The notes under the pieces are model-generated. The model was not told the DNA's origin. It saw nothing but the letters and a program-made list of their open reading frames with translations, and ran no database searches. Below, piece after piece: positions 1 to 11,120 of a DNA stretch of 64,000 nt (its first letter is position 1; every line of letters starts with the position of its first letter). The DNA is from Pomphorhynchus laevis. Its lineage: Eukaryota; Acanthocephala; Palaeacanthocephala; Echinorhynchida; Pomphorhynchidae. The position numbers were made by a program, and so were the translations under genes. The stretch spans positions 21,009-85,008 of the forward strand of contig WNNJ02000639.1 in assembly GCA_012934845.2 (NCBI GenBank). Reading direction: 5' to 3'.

Positions 1-1488
1 TGGTAAATATGGATGTTTGTCATAGTCAATTTGTGTAAATTATTATAAATGAGTTTTTATTACATACAAACAGTTCAGCTCGAACTATTCTAAATCAGTT
101 TTTGACTAGATATTTCTTTTGTTAGAAATCGCAGATCAATAACTTGATGCCTTTGTTATAATTCGTACTTTAACCAGTTTGCTTTTAAAATTATAACTTT
201 ACTACAACACAAACTTATTATTTTACCCTGTTGAAAATTTGCATATCTAACCATTTGTTTTCAATGTGAAATTTTCCTGAAAACAGCAGCAGTTTCCAAT
301 TGAGAAACCTCCAAGGGCCTATTCAAAGTAATTCAAGTGTATTATTGTGCATCACAATAACTTGTCTTAATCAACAGCACCGCCGGCTACTGACATCTAG
401 GATCCTCACGTGCTTTATCTCATCGTAATTTTAAAAATGACATCGTTCTAATTCCGGATGCTTGCTTGTATGTTGTATTTGCCCATATGTCACAACAATG
501 TGTGACATCAGTTCATTAGTTGATAGCAACAACAGCAGGTGATTAGACCAAACAAGAGGGTAATCACATATGAATAATTTGAATTGACAGTTTCAAACTT
601 TAATTTTGGTAGGCGAAATACTACACGCCTCCTTTGCTTATCATAAGTACCAACTGAAATATTTCATGTTAAGACGGTTAAATAATGTGGAATTTGTTTT
701 GCAAAATGCGATTGAAAAATCAAATAGCCAAACAGAAATAACTAATCAAGCATACGTCTCTTGCTAATATAGCAGCTAGAGAATTGCTAATTTGATGTAA
801 TGTTCTTGTTGGGATGAAAACAAAATCACACATATTATTTGATTGCTTTCTAGAGTATAATTTATAAAATGAAAGTTACAAAGCAATTTGCATGAGCTTA
901 TCAATGAGTCAGTTAACAATTTTATAACAAGCGCGCATGATCATTATTTTTAACTGATAAAATCAAATGGGAATTGAAAACGGCATTTAAATATCAAAAC
1001 ATGTAGCTTTGAAATAAATTACCGTTAGAATTTTGTCTTAATAACATTAAAATTTTAAATGCTAACTATTAGTAACCAATTTACTTGCGTCTACATTTGG
1101 AATATTTTCATTTGCATATTCACGTTCTTAGAAGAAAGCAGTGCAATATTTTTAATAAATTAAAATTTTATTGCAGTGAAAATTTAATAATGAGTTTTGA
1201 AGATCATCTTATTTTGTATTTGTTGACCAAGGCGCGTTTGAAAGGTGGTAATATTTTTTTTGTTAACTTTGAAAAAATGAATAATTAAATGACAAGCAAA
1301 TGATAACAACAAATCTTTAAATTATTTGTATGAAAATACATAATTCTAGTGATAAAATTACTATTTATTTGTCAACAAATTTACCACAGATAAAATGTAC
1401 AAATTTATAGATTAAAAAACGGATTTACTAATAGATTTGAAATCAATAAAACTGTTGAGTGTTGAATTGGTTCTCATGATACGTTTTC
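1..1488. other. AT-rich flank downstream of the homeobox gene
   Basis: No convincing gene is visible. The one longer open frame (1085-1288, plus) is low-complexity and shows no recognisable motif. A minus-strand AATAAA at about 1364-1369, some 120 bp past the homeobox stop codon, may be that gene's polyadenylation signal. Confidence 0.5.
1364..1369 (-). promoter_or_regulatory. Candidate polyadenylation signal of the homeobox gene
   Basis: The plus strand reads tttatt, which is AATAAA on the minus strand, about 120 bases 3' of the TAG at 1489-1491. The position is right for a polyadenylation signal, but AATAAA is common in such AT-rich DNA. Confidence 0.35.
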
Positions 1489-1629
1489 CTAAGTATCGTA
1501 GGACAGGCTGGAATGCATGAAAGCGGATTGGTCGAGATTCATCGCTGCAGCTGCAGCCGATGCAGCCATAGGATTAATAGTCATTCCATTGTACCAATCT
1601 TCGGGATTTGAATAAGGCAATGACGTATT
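1489..1629 (-). CDS. unc-42: UNC-42/Prop1-like homeobox gene, last exon
   Basis: Last coding exon, 46 codons and a TAG stop. It opens after a T-rich acceptor ending TTTTAG and continues in phase 0 from the CAG end of the previous exon at 5437. The peptide starts NTSLPYSNPEDWYNGMTINP, runs through an alanine-rich stretch (MAASAAAAAMN) and ends SSLSYDT. It is too short to stand out as an open frame. I assign it because phase, acceptor, strand and the serine, proline and tyrosine-rich style match the tail of a paired-class factor. The preceding intron is about 3.8 kb. A cDNA would settle the join. Confidence 0.7.
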   Translation of the reverse strand, partial: NTSLPYSNPEDWYNGMTINPMAASAAAAAMNLDQSAFMHSSLSYDT

Positions 1630-3104
1630 CTAAAATAAAAATTTAAAATTCAATATCGACATAAGCGCTTATAAATACGTTAGTCTATGTTAATCAATAA
1701 AATTTATGAATAAAATTAAAATAGTAAAAAAGATTATTGATTAAGTAGATAAAAAATATCTACTGATAGAAAAATAAATAGATATAATAATTATGTCTAT
1801 TATTTACATATAGGCAGATGTATATACAAATAATAGACATATTAATATAGATTATATTATAAATAAATAGACGATTTAGTAAATTAAATACTTAAACAGA
1901 TTATATATTTTTAAATATATAGGCATTTTTATTTATAATAAAAATTGTCTTTTATCTTTACTTTCAATTTTTAATTTTAACGTGATCTTACTTATATAAA
2001 ATCTTATATAACAATCATTTTTTATTTTTAATTTATTATTATTTAATTTTTATTTAGCGTTATTTTTAATATTTAAAAATAAAACATATATAGACTTTGT
2101 TACCTGACCTGATTAATCTATTTCAAATAGATAAAAATCAATTTGAAATCTATTTTAAGATAATAAATTTTAAATCATCAAAATTAAAACGATTTTAAAC
2201 AATTAGTTTCTATTAAAACACGTTTCTTTTTTATCGTTATTATATAAAATAACAATATATGCTTAGCAAAATCGACATTTAAAAAATAACAATAATATAT
2301 TATTACATTATAACATATCACTAAATATCAGTTAGTATTTATAAATTGGAAATAAAACAATTTGCTATTTACAAATTGGAATTATAATATTTTAATTTTC
2401 TTGAGTTTGATGGACATTATAGACACAGTTTGATTTTGTGTTTATAATTTCGCATGTCTATAATTTTTGATCTCGCATCTATAATCTCGAAATTAAATAT
2501 CATGTCTATGATGTGAATCAATATCAAGAAAGTACACCTCGACACGAAAGAAATTATTGATTATATTATAATTATATTAATTAAAATAATATATTGCAAA
2601 TAATATAATTATTTGATATCATCTACTATTGTTAGTAAATTAAACGAACTTGTTTATTTCTTAATTTAAATCTTAAATTTTAATGGCAAGTTTTTGACAA
2701 TATTAATTCAAATACGTTGTCTAACGAATTTTAATTTTAATTTTGAGGTCTATAAAAATTTATAAATTCAGGATTCTGATCAGGATGATATTCATTCCTG
2801 AATATTAAAAAACAGATCAGGATGGATATATTTAATAAAAAATTGTTTTATACGGCTTTGATTTTATTAATAAACGGATTTAAACGGTTATTTATAGGTT
2901 TTGATTTTATTACTCAAAATATTAAATTAAATATATTTGTAAATGTTTAAAATGATTGAGGGTCTACTGTTTTAACTGAATTATCGTTATTGTAAAATGT
3001 ATTTTACTTTGGTTATAGCTGATGTAATGCCTAATTAACAAGGATTTATGATTTTTTAAATTTTAAATAATATTAAAGTATAATAAACATTATAACTATT
3101 GCTT

Positions 3105-3165
3105 TATTATATATAATATATATAATATATATTATATATAATATAATTATATATAATATAATAGA
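3105..3165. repeat. TA-rich simple sequence
   Basis: Run of alternating tata/atat blocks with internal self-complementarity inside the homeobox intron. Confidence 0.7.
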
Positions 3166-4154
3166 ACACTGTATTATCAAATGCTATAAATATAAAAGTC
3201 AGTTTATGCTGTTTAGTCTTCCCGATTCGTTCAATCAAAATAGAAATTGACTGGAAAATTAGGTCATTTGTATAAAAATCAATATTTAACTGAATTCATT
3301 TTAACACTCTAGAATTATATTAAATTTTATTTAACTTTATGATATAAACAACATATTATATAGTAAACACTATATATTAAAATTGTATAAAACCTATTTT
3401 ATTCAACTAAAAATACCCACAGCATTTGCTGAGAGATCACAACTTATACTATTATACTATCAGTTGATTCTACAGCTGTAAATATTCGTCCGATTAGCTA
3501 ATAAGTGACATTATATGTCTCACTCATTGTCATTGAACTAAAATAGGCATAATTTAGCCACAGGCTATGTTTATTGTGATCTGCAGATTTTTGCGATAAT
3601 TATATTATAACCACTTCGTGTTTTGAAGTAAACTGCAAGAACAATACTGTTAACATGAAGTGTTACTCTTGAATGTGTACAATTGTTCTTTGGCGTGAAG
3701 TATTAGGAAAGTGTCACATATTGTGGCTGGTCGTTTTGAATCGTTAGATAACAATCAGCAAAGCTGAAATATGTAGTAGTGGTGACAGAAGTGACGGTGG
3801 AAAATTCAAACTGAATTAAGATTGGTTCTGCAATTACATTTCCACTAAATCTTTCCATAATATTTCTTACCATTGAAAATGTGGATAATGATGTTATCCA
3901 TATTATATTAAAATTATAAACATTAATATATTTAAAGTATTAAAAAATACTTAAATATTAAATCACACAGCACGACTTGTTTGCTAATTAGAAAATTAAA
4001 CAAACAATAAATAAACCATAATATTATTCCATATACATAGCAAAACTTTATGTATAGATAAGTGTTAGTATAAATATGCTAACAAAATAAAAATATATTA
4101 ATATACTAAATATATTAATTTAATTTAACTTGATTACATCTGTGAGCTGAAATT

Positions 4155-4509
4155 CTTCTGATTGTAGCACGACATTATCCATACAGGTATTGTTCCTATT
4201 CTTGATACAGCAGGACACTACCAATCAGACTGGGTGGGTCTCACCAGCTGCTGACCCATACCTACATTTCACGTTTCGACCCTTATTTTCTACTTTCTCC
4301 GTACACTGGTGCTGATTGGATTAACAGACGTCCCGAGTTCAAATCCGATCAGCACCAGTGTACGGAGAAAGCAGAAAATAAGGGTCGAAACGTGAAATGT
4401 AGGTCTGGGTCAGCAGCTGATGAGACCCACCCAGACTGATAAGTAGCGTCCTACTGTATCAAGAATAGAAACAATACCTGTGAGGATAATGTCGTGCTAC
4501 AATCAGAAA
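4155..4509. repeat. Inverted pair of SINE-like units
   Basis: Two arms of about 158 bp (4155-4312 and 4352-4509) are near-perfect reverse complements around a 40-bp spacer. The plus-oriented right arm has a B-box-like gagttcaaatcc, then GTACGGAG, GGGTCGAAACG, CAGCTGATGAGACCC and an end near gaggataatgtcgtg. The same unit recurs at 54885-55150, 55255-55450, 55555-55812 and 56460-56645. One fuller copy reads like the D-arm, anticodon and T-arm part of a tRNA, so a tRNA-derived SINE is the best guess. The GAAAC and CTGATGA blocks flanked by GGGTC and GACCC resemble hammerhead core pieces in permuted order. Confidence 0.7.
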
Positions 4510-4947
4510 AATATATTAATATATTAATATACTAAATTTACTTAATATCTTTAGCATAGATAAGTGTTAAAATAAATACCTTGAATGTGTGTTATAAAGA
4601 ACGGCTTCAAAGTCATTTTATAGCTTTTTTAATATTAATTGATTTCAGTGAAAAAGCTTTGAAAAAACCAATTTTGAAACAGCCTTTTTATGTTTTCTAA
4701 CAATAAAACAAAAAATGTGGCGAAATGCACAGCAAATGATAACTTTAAATCATTTGTAACGAGTGTTCTATGAGGACATCTGAAACCAATTAATATTTAA
4801 AGGGTTGAAAGTATAAACTTTAGTGTTTATATGCAAAGCGCATCTATCGATTGAATTAAATATTCTTTTTGGTTATTTTTATCTTTATATTGATATATTT
4901 TCATCCTATAAATGTTCATACTGTTAAAATATTGTTTAGAATAATGT

Positions 4948-5065
4948 AAAATATTCCCAGATAATTCATTTTATTTAAAATATTCCCAGATAATTCATTT
5001 TATTTAAAATATTCCCAGATAATTCATTTTATTTAAAATATTCCCGGATAATTCATTTTCTTCAA
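4948..5065. repeat. 29-bp tandem repeat, four copies
   Basis: The block tattcccagataattc recurs at 4952, 4981, 5010 and 5039, an exact 29-base period. The last copy differs by one base (cccgg). It lies inside the homeobox intron. Confidence 0.9.
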
Positions 5066-5436
5066 GCTCATTAAAATGTTTTTTATTATTTTTAAAAATA
5101 GATAAAACATTTTTTAATTCATAAATTAAATTATTGTGTGTGCAATGATCTTTATGCAAAAACAAAATAAATAAAAAATAAATATATTATTAATAAAAAT
5201 AAATGTTAAATTTCCGATAAAAAAGATTTTTAATTTAAATATAGATTATTTAAACATTTGAGTCAGCGCTTAATTCATTAAATTATTTTAAAATTAATTT
5301 TAAAATTAAATTAATTCTAATTTATTATATTTTGAATTATTAAATTACATAATTATCATTTATTTACCTATTATAAAGCTAAAAGTAAAATGTATAACAA
5401 ATATAATATTTATAATACAATAAAGCCAGAATATAC

Positions 5437-5736
5437 CTGTCTCATAATTGATAATCCTGGAGGGTGAGAATTTGCCATAAAGTTTGGCATTTGTGGTATC
5501 TGAGGAGGGTAGGAACTACACACTGATTGTTCCCTTGATGGCATTGGATAAGACCCATAAGGGTTGTGCGGTGGTAATTGACCAATTGTCGGTAATGACA
5601 GATATTGGTAACTCTGAGGACAATTTGCGTACATTTTTCGAATCATATTGGCACATGCAGGTGTCGAGGGTGACATTGCCTTTTGGAATTGTTTCTCTTG
5701 CTTTCTGAATTTCGCTCGTCGATTTTGGAACCACAC
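5437..5736 (-). CDS. unc-42: UNC-42/Prop1-like homeobox gene, exon with homeodomain helix 3
   Basis: A 100-codon exon bounded by a TTTTCAG acceptor and a CAG/GTATAT donor. It starts VWFQNRRAKFRKQEKQ, the last part of homeodomain helix 3 (Q50, N51 and R53 intact), then a proline, serine and tyrosine-rich linker ending SIMRQ. The homeodomain is split after position 46, the classic intron site of paired-class genes. The start of the exon is fixed by the splice site, so the longer open reading upstream of 5736 is intronic. Confidence 0.88.
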
Positions 5737-6848
5737 CTGAAAAGTAATTCTAGATTGTAACGATGAGACAGACGAAAGTTTTGCCATAGACAAGTATTTA
5801 AAGCAAAAGAATATTTCCTTATTTCTCGGTTGATTTTGTAAATATTCATCAACGATGAATATAATAACATAAAAAATACATTAACTGTATAAATGTACAA
5901 ACCTAAATGCACTTGTTTAATCAATATTTAGTACATTTTAATGAAAATCTATCCGCTTATGTTTTTGCTGCTTCAATTTATTCTTGTTTGCATTCTGATA
6001 TAAATATTTTTAAATATTGATTTTGAGGTAAAACTTTCAAATTCAGACAATTTTTGGAATTTTTGGCAGAATCAAAGACAAATTTATTTTTGAAACTTAT
6101 TTTTAATTGGAAATAAAACTTTGTATGTCTGCACTAGCAACTAGCAAAAAAATAAAAATTTATTTTTATTTTCTTTTATAATAGTAAATAAATTTATTTT
6201 TATTTACTTCTAAGAAATTTATGTTTAAAGTATTTTGCTATTATTTTATTGAACAACATGATTTATTTATTTTATTTATCTTTCTTCATTTTTATTTTCG
6301 TCAATTCCTTTTAAATACCTTAATCGTCTATAACAGTCCTTAATTACTTTCCTTTTTGCTTATTATCGTTTTACTTTTAAAAGTATATCGATAATAAAAA
6401 AAACGATAATAATTATTACTTTTTTAATATTATTATTTTTTAAATAATATTTAAAATTCTAAAAGTCAATTGTATAAATAAAAACACATCAGATTTGAAT
6501 TATTATTACTTTAATTTCAGTGCATAATAATAAAATGTAAGATTTTATCTTTTTCAAGTGTTAGCATCTTTGTTATAGTATAGTAAGGTATTTTTGATGT
6601 TAATGACAAAAGGTAAAGCGCTTCAAGTAAAATATTTTACAATTTCCTTAGGGTTATATTACAATTTCTTTGCAATTAAAAATCGTATATAATATAAGCT
6701 AATCAAATGTTTTGAATATTTTGTAAATTATAACTTAATTATTAACAAAAATGTATATTATGATGAATTTTTCGAGGTTTTACAGATAAGAATTACGTTT
6801 CAGTGTTTATTGTCTACAAATGAATTTAACGTTGAGTTTAAAAATTAC
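5737..6848 (-). other. Intron within the homeodomain
   Basis: AT-rich intron of 1.1 kb between a CAG/GTAATT donor at 6848 and a TTTTCAG acceptor at 5737. No embedded gene or clear repeat was seen. Confidence 0.75.
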
Positions 6849-7168
6849 CTGGATTCTTGCTTCGTTTAGTTTCGTAGTTCGTGCCAGTTCTTCTCTGCAA
6901 TATATATCAGGGTAGTGGCTTTTGGAAAATGCTGCTTCTAGATCAGCTAACTGTTCCTGTGTAAATGTTGTACGGTGTCTTCGTCGGGCTGTGGTCGACT
7001 GTAGTCCCGTCGATGTGCGTGGATGTTGGTGTACAGTGGGCAATGGAATTAAATTATGTGAAAAATTTGTCGTATTTTTCTGCGAAGAAGATTGGATGTC
7101 GTTAAGTGGATTTATAGAACACACTTGCTCGTGTTTTATTCGTTTGTTGTCGCAGTTGCGAATAGAAC
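6849..7168 (-). CDS. unc-42: UNC-42/Prop1-like homeobox gene, exon with N-terminal two thirds of homeodomain
   Basis: This exon encodes a serine/threonine-rich leader and then homeodomain residues 1-46: [63 protein letters not shown] across the splice is, to my recollection, very like nematode UNC-42, the Prop1-class factor that specifies command-interneuron and motor-neuron identity. A sequence-specific nuclear DNA-binding role follows from the family. No in-frame ATG precedes the domain in this exon. An AG at 7169-7170 is the likely acceptor, so the first exon must lie to the right and was not found. All visible domain residues look intact, so I read this as a live host gene. Confidence 0.88.
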
Positions 7169-7321
7169 CTTAAATTTCATCAAAATAAAATCGTAAAACA
7201 AAATAAGGGACGATCACGAACGTGTGTCTGGTGATTACAATTACTTTGTTCACCTGATAATATTTAAACGAACCACAAATAAATTGATCGGATAATGAAT
7301 TACAATTTGAATATAAAAGTA

Positions 7322-7597
7322 GTCAAGTGCTGCTATGCTGTGTCGAGGAATAGTAGTCGAAACCTGATAGCACAGCGGTTCCTTCTGATGACTTATAATC
7401 CTTATTTTGAGACCGTCTGTTATTTATTAGTCAATTCATAAAAATTGGCTTTTATTTTAAATTTCAATTGTTTATTTTAACATTATATAAATTATATAAA
7501 ATTTGATATAAAATAATAATAAATAATTATAAAATCTTATGATTTTTTAATTTATAAATAGTATAAAATACGTAGACTTAGTTAGCTGATCTGATTT
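7322..7597 (+). repeat. Naiad-type PLE 3' tail, truncated copy
   Basis: Starts near GCTGCTATGCTGTGTCGAGG, contains TCGAAACCTGATAGC, CTTCTGATGAC and TTATTTATTAGTCAATTC, and ends at ACGTAGACTTAGTTAGCTGAT. This matches the 3' end that follows the Naiad coding frame at 44889-45270. Confidence 0.75.
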
Positions 7598-7599
7598 TT

Positions 7600-8400
7600 A
7601 TATTGTGTCTCTTCACTTTATATGATGTCTCTAGATGTTCTAGTAGATAAGCAAAACAGTAAATGCCAATTAGATGAGCTAATGCCAATTAATCAGATTT
7701 TACTAAAAATCACTTTTTAAATTCCTAATATGAACTCTTTAAATACAAAAATGTATTACATGTGCAATATGCTCAATTGCACCAAGCGATTTAGATTACA
7801 TTAACTTTTAAGTTAACTTCACTCTGTTTTACTTGATTCAGTTATTTTTCTAGGCGATATTTATATTCGATTAGATGAAGACTGAGCTACTTGCAATTTT
7901 GTTTTATATTTTCCGATATTAGCTAATACTTTGACGTTGTGACACATCTTTTAATAATAAAATGCATCGAAAATGAATTAAAATAAATAGTTGTACCTTG
8001 TGTCGATAAACCCTCTAATTAAGGAAATAGAAAGAGAGAATGACCACCCCTTTAGACATTGCTGGTACTTTGTCAGGTACTTTAATTGAATAGCAAGTTA
8101 TTCTCGTTAATTACTTTATCGAGAAAATCCTATCTCGAAAATTTACTTGGGATTAACACAAATCGTAACTTTTGGGATAGAATTTCTTCCTTTAAACCTA
8201 ACTTCAAAGTTAATATGTAGGATAACAGTGAGTGTATGACTTTTATTTAATGATATTAATTTCGGACTAACTGTTTCACACGACTCGCTATGACATATAA
8301 ATCTAATGTAATCAAATAACACACTCATTTCGATATAATTAAATAATTATAAAGAAATACAGATATAATTTCCACGACTTTAGACGTTGCGGTGTTTGTC
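7600..8400. other. AT-rich stretch without a recognised gene
   Basis: Only short frames are present, for example 8143-8328 minus, with no family motif. A short phrase resembling gtactttgtcaggtactt near 8066 recurs in altered form near 8390. Confidence 0.5.
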
Positions 8401-8665
8401 AGGTGCTGTTCTTATATAAAATCTTTTAACAATTATTATTTTATAATTATTAAAACATGATAAAATTATTAAATTATTCGTAAGTATTTATTATTTATTA
8501 TTAATTATTGATTATTTATTTTTTAAATTATTATTTATTATAAAATTAATAATTGTTTTTAGATTTTCTATAATTATCAAGTTAAAATAAAAAATAGAAA
8601 TCATTATTTTTAATTTATCAATAATTTTATTTACGTAGATTAAGTTACCTGATCTGATTTGTTCA
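8400..8665 (+). repeat. Degenerate PLE tail (plus), abutting an inverted copy
   Basis: AT-rich sequence ending in acgtagattaagttacctgat, a diverged form of the Naiad tail end. It lies head-on to the minus copy starting at 8671. Confidence 0.5.
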
Positions 8666-8670
8666 CCTTA

Positions 8671-8950
8671 GAATCAAATCAGCTAACTGAGTCTACGTAT
8701 TTAATATAATTATAAAATAAACAAAACATAATAATGCTAAATCAAAATTTAATAATTAAATAATAAAATAAATAATTGTTTTTAGATTTTTATAATTTAA
8801 ATCAAGTTAAAATAAAAAATTGAAATTTAAAATAAAAGTCATTTTTATGAATTGACTAATAAATAACAGACGTTGTATCAGAATAAGAATTAGAGGTCAT
8901 CAGGAGGAACTGCTATGCTATCAGGTTTCGGCCCCTATTCCTCTACCAGG
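8671..8950 (-). repeat. Naiad-type PLE 3' tail (minus)
   Basis: Reads aatcaaatcagctaactgag, then tctacgtatttaatataa, through aattgactaataaataacag, to gaggtcatcaggagg and tgctatgctatcaggtttcg. It is the reverse complement of the family tail and one of the better preserved copies. Confidence 0.8.
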
Positions 8951-9002
8951 AATAGGCATCTCTATTTTATGCATTTTATTAATGCATAAAATTTTTATGC
9001 AT

Positions 9003-9190
9003 TTTAGTCAATTCATAAAAATTTTATTTTAAATTTCAATTTTTTATATTAATTTGAGATAAATTATGTATCAATAATTATGCAAACAATTATTAATTTT
9101 ATTATTTATTATAAATAAATAATATACTCTGTATTAGAATAAGATACTAGATAGTTTTATCAGAGGAAATACATCATTAGCATGTATAAC
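9003..9190 (+). repeat. PLE tail pieces
   Basis: Contains tagtcaattcataaaaat (tail middle) followed out of order by atactctgtattagaataag and gaggaaatacatcattagc, which lie at the start of the 3' untranslated region in fuller copies. This is a rearranged fragment. Confidence 0.6.
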
Positions 9191-9214
9191 CTTATAGTTT
9201 ATAACCTTATTTCA

Positions 9215-9785
9215 TACGGCCTTTTAGGTACTACACTTTTACGACCAGCGTGACACGCTGAAAGATTGGTATCTTGAGAAATCTGGTCTTAGGATTCTCA
9301 CAGTCAGGTATGCTGTAGCAAAAATTAGCATAAATATTATAAAATACCAACGCGCAATCTTTGTTGCTATCTTAACATATGGTCATAAGCTTTGGGTTAT
9401 GACTAAAATGATAAAATCTTGAAAACAAACTACCGAAATGGAGGTTACTTTGCGGTGTGGCGGGTCTTAGCCTTAGAAATAAGGTTAGGAATTCGAACAT
9501 CCTGGATTGACTTGGACTAGATTCGCTGCGTCTCCACATTGAATAAAATCAATTGAAGTGGCTTGGATACGTTCTGAGAATGTCTAGAGATCGCTTTCTT
9601 CGGAGAGTTTTCTAGGCCGGACTCTATGGAAATAGATCCTGAGGTAGACCTCGATACCAGTGGAGAGATCAAATATCAAAACTGGTCGAATACCGCCTTG
9701 GGCTATCTGAAAGATAAGTCTGGTCTGTAGCACAAAATCGTAGTAATTTAGTTCGTACTCTGCATCCACGACCCGACACCTGGTG
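9215..9785 (+). mobile_element. LINE 3'-end fragment (CR1/Jockey or RTE-like), decayed
   Basis: Plus-strand reading gives pieces of a LINE reverse-transcriptase C-terminus: a TYGHKLWVMTK-like segment near 9378, then KWLGYVLRMSRDRFLRRVF near 9555, then GRPRYQWRDQISKL near 9636 and SVAQNRSNLVRTLHPRP near 9728. These match the thumb-region and C-terminal phrases (WFGHVxRM, RGRPxxRWxDxV, DRxxWRxLV) common to many LINEs. Stops and at least one frame change separate the pieces, so the copy is dead. It is framed by PLE tails. Confidence 0.75.
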
Positions 9786-9955
9786 ACCTCTAATTCTTAT
9801 TCTGATAATTATTCTTAACGACCTCTTATTATTATTCTGATACAGCGTCTGTTATTTATTAGTCAATTCATAAAATGACGTTTATTTTAAATTTTATTTT
9901 TTATTTTAACCTGATTTAAATTATAGAAAATATAAAAACAATTATTTATTTTATT
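9786..9955 (+). repeat. PLE tail fragment
   Basis: A short duplication of cctctaattcttattctga is followed by cagcgtctgttatttattag, tcaattcataaaatgacg and tttaaattatagaaaatat. This is the middle of the family tail, lacking its terminal tag. Confidence 0.7.
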
Positions 9956-10096
9956 ATCTTCTTCTTATTCTTCAGCCTTTGTCCCGCTTTGAGGCAGGGT
10001 TGGCTATGTGAGATTTAGCCCTCCATTTCGCTCTATTTTCGGCATTTTGTTGTGCATTTTCCTTTGAAAATGCACAACAAAATGTTGTACATTTTT
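9956..10096 (+). repeat. Unclassified repeat with small hairpin
   Basis: Begins cttcttcttattcttcag, then cctttgtcccgctttgagg, and includes a hairpin ttgtgcattttcctttgaaaatgcacaa. I could not assign it to a family. It looks like the 3' end of some other retroelement. Confidence 0.3.
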
Positions 10097-10640
10097 TACG
10101 ATATTGGCTTTCTTCAAAATCATTTAAATAATTTAATAGATATATTTTAAACTAGGTTACTATAAAAATAACATCAAGCAGAAAATAGTAAAATATATAA
10201 ATCAACACAATAATATAAAGAATAAATTTAAACTCTTAAGTGGCAAATTTTTATGGATGGATAATAAATAATATACTTTGTATTAGAATAAGATACTAGA
10301 TAGTTTTATCAGAGGAAATACATCATTAGCATGTACTTGGCCCCGCTGCTATGTTGGGTAGAGGAGTTAGGGGCCGAAACCTGATAGCATAGCAGTTCCT
10401 CCTGATGATATCTAATTCTTATTCTGATACAACGTCTGTTATTTATTAGTCAATTCATAAAAATGACGTTTATTTTAAATTTCTATTTTTTATTTTAACT
10501 TGATTTAAATTATAGAAAATCTAAAAACAATTATTAATTTTATTATTTAATTATTAAATTTTGATTTAGCATTATTATGATTTGTTTATTTTACAATTAT
10601 ATTAAATACGTAGACTCAGTTGGCTGATTTGATGGTTAAT
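10097..10640 (+). mobile_element. Naiad-type PLE 3' end: end of RT frame plus complete tail
   Basis: Carries the last codons of the Naiad frame (reading through KFLWMDNK-like sequence near 10245) and one of the most complete tails. The order is tactttgtattagaataag, an AAATACATC...ATGTACTT hairpin, GGCCCC, CTGCTATG, GGGGCC, GAAACCTGATAG, CATAGCAG, and the end tag acgtagactcagttggctga. It is a 5'-truncated copy. Confidence 0.8.
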
Positions 10641-10839
10641 GTTTTAAAATATAAATTAAATAAATAATTTTTTAAATAAATTATTAAAAGGAATTATTTC
10701 TGAAAAACTTCTGTAGTTTCTTAACAAAAGCTTTTGAAATAAAGTGATCTTTATGGACTAACATCCTTTTACTTTATTTTTCAGTTTCTTTAAATTTAGA
10801 TAAGATTTAAAAGAAATTGTCTCAAAACGAAAGTGATAT

Positions 10840-11120
10840 AAATGAGCGTGAATTTTGTTAGTCATTTTAGCCAGACGCAGAAAAACAACAGAAAATACTT
10901 CTAGATGCCGTTTCGTCATCACTATGAATTATCAGTGCCAGCTCCCTCCCACTGCTGGTAGCAGAGGATGACTAGCAGACGGCTCTATCAAAGAATCATG
11001 TGATGATGTACTAGAAAACTTCTGGTAACATCACCATATAGTGATGAACCAGCACTACAGCTTCACCCAATAGGATCATTAGCAAAAGCACTGCATCCAC
11101 CAGCGGGAGGAAATTTAGTC
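10840..11120 (-). repeat. Retrozyme-like small repeat, copy 1 (decayed)
   Basis: Shares with 28570-28800 both the hammerhead region and about 130 bp of following sequence (gatgtactagaaaa, agcactac, ggatcattag, aagcactg). The shared length implies one small mobile unit of roughly 250-300 bp. The copies differ at many positions, so they are not recent. Confidence 0.6.
10907..10983 (-). ncRNA. Decayed type III hammerhead ribozyme
   Basis: On the minus strand: GCCGT-C (stem III and cleavage position), a stem I of TGCTAGT against GCTGGCA-type sequence, then CTGATAA where the core needs CTGANGA, a stem II whose closing pair is lost, GAAA, and ACGGC closing stem III. The changed core base predicts no cleavage. 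It is a relic of the motif at 28589-28665. Confidence 0.7.

Larger units (their letters stand above)
1630..5436 (-). other. Large intron of the homeobox gene
   Basis: Non-coding AT-rich DNA between a GTATAT donor at 5436 and a TTTTAG acceptor at 1630. It carries a TA-rich simple stretch near 3108-3165, the SINE inverted pair at 4155-4509 and a 29-bp tandem repeat at 4948-5065. I saw no other gene on either strand. Confidence 0.6.

Noticed and set aside
1085-1288. Plus-strand 67-codon frame
   Set aside because: Low complexity, no motif, and in the 3' flank of the homeobox gene on the other strand.
10339-10420. A hammerhead in the Naiad tail built on its CTGATGA
   Set aside because: No GAAA follows a closable stem II downstream of CTGATGA; the upstream GAAA leaves no acceptable stems.
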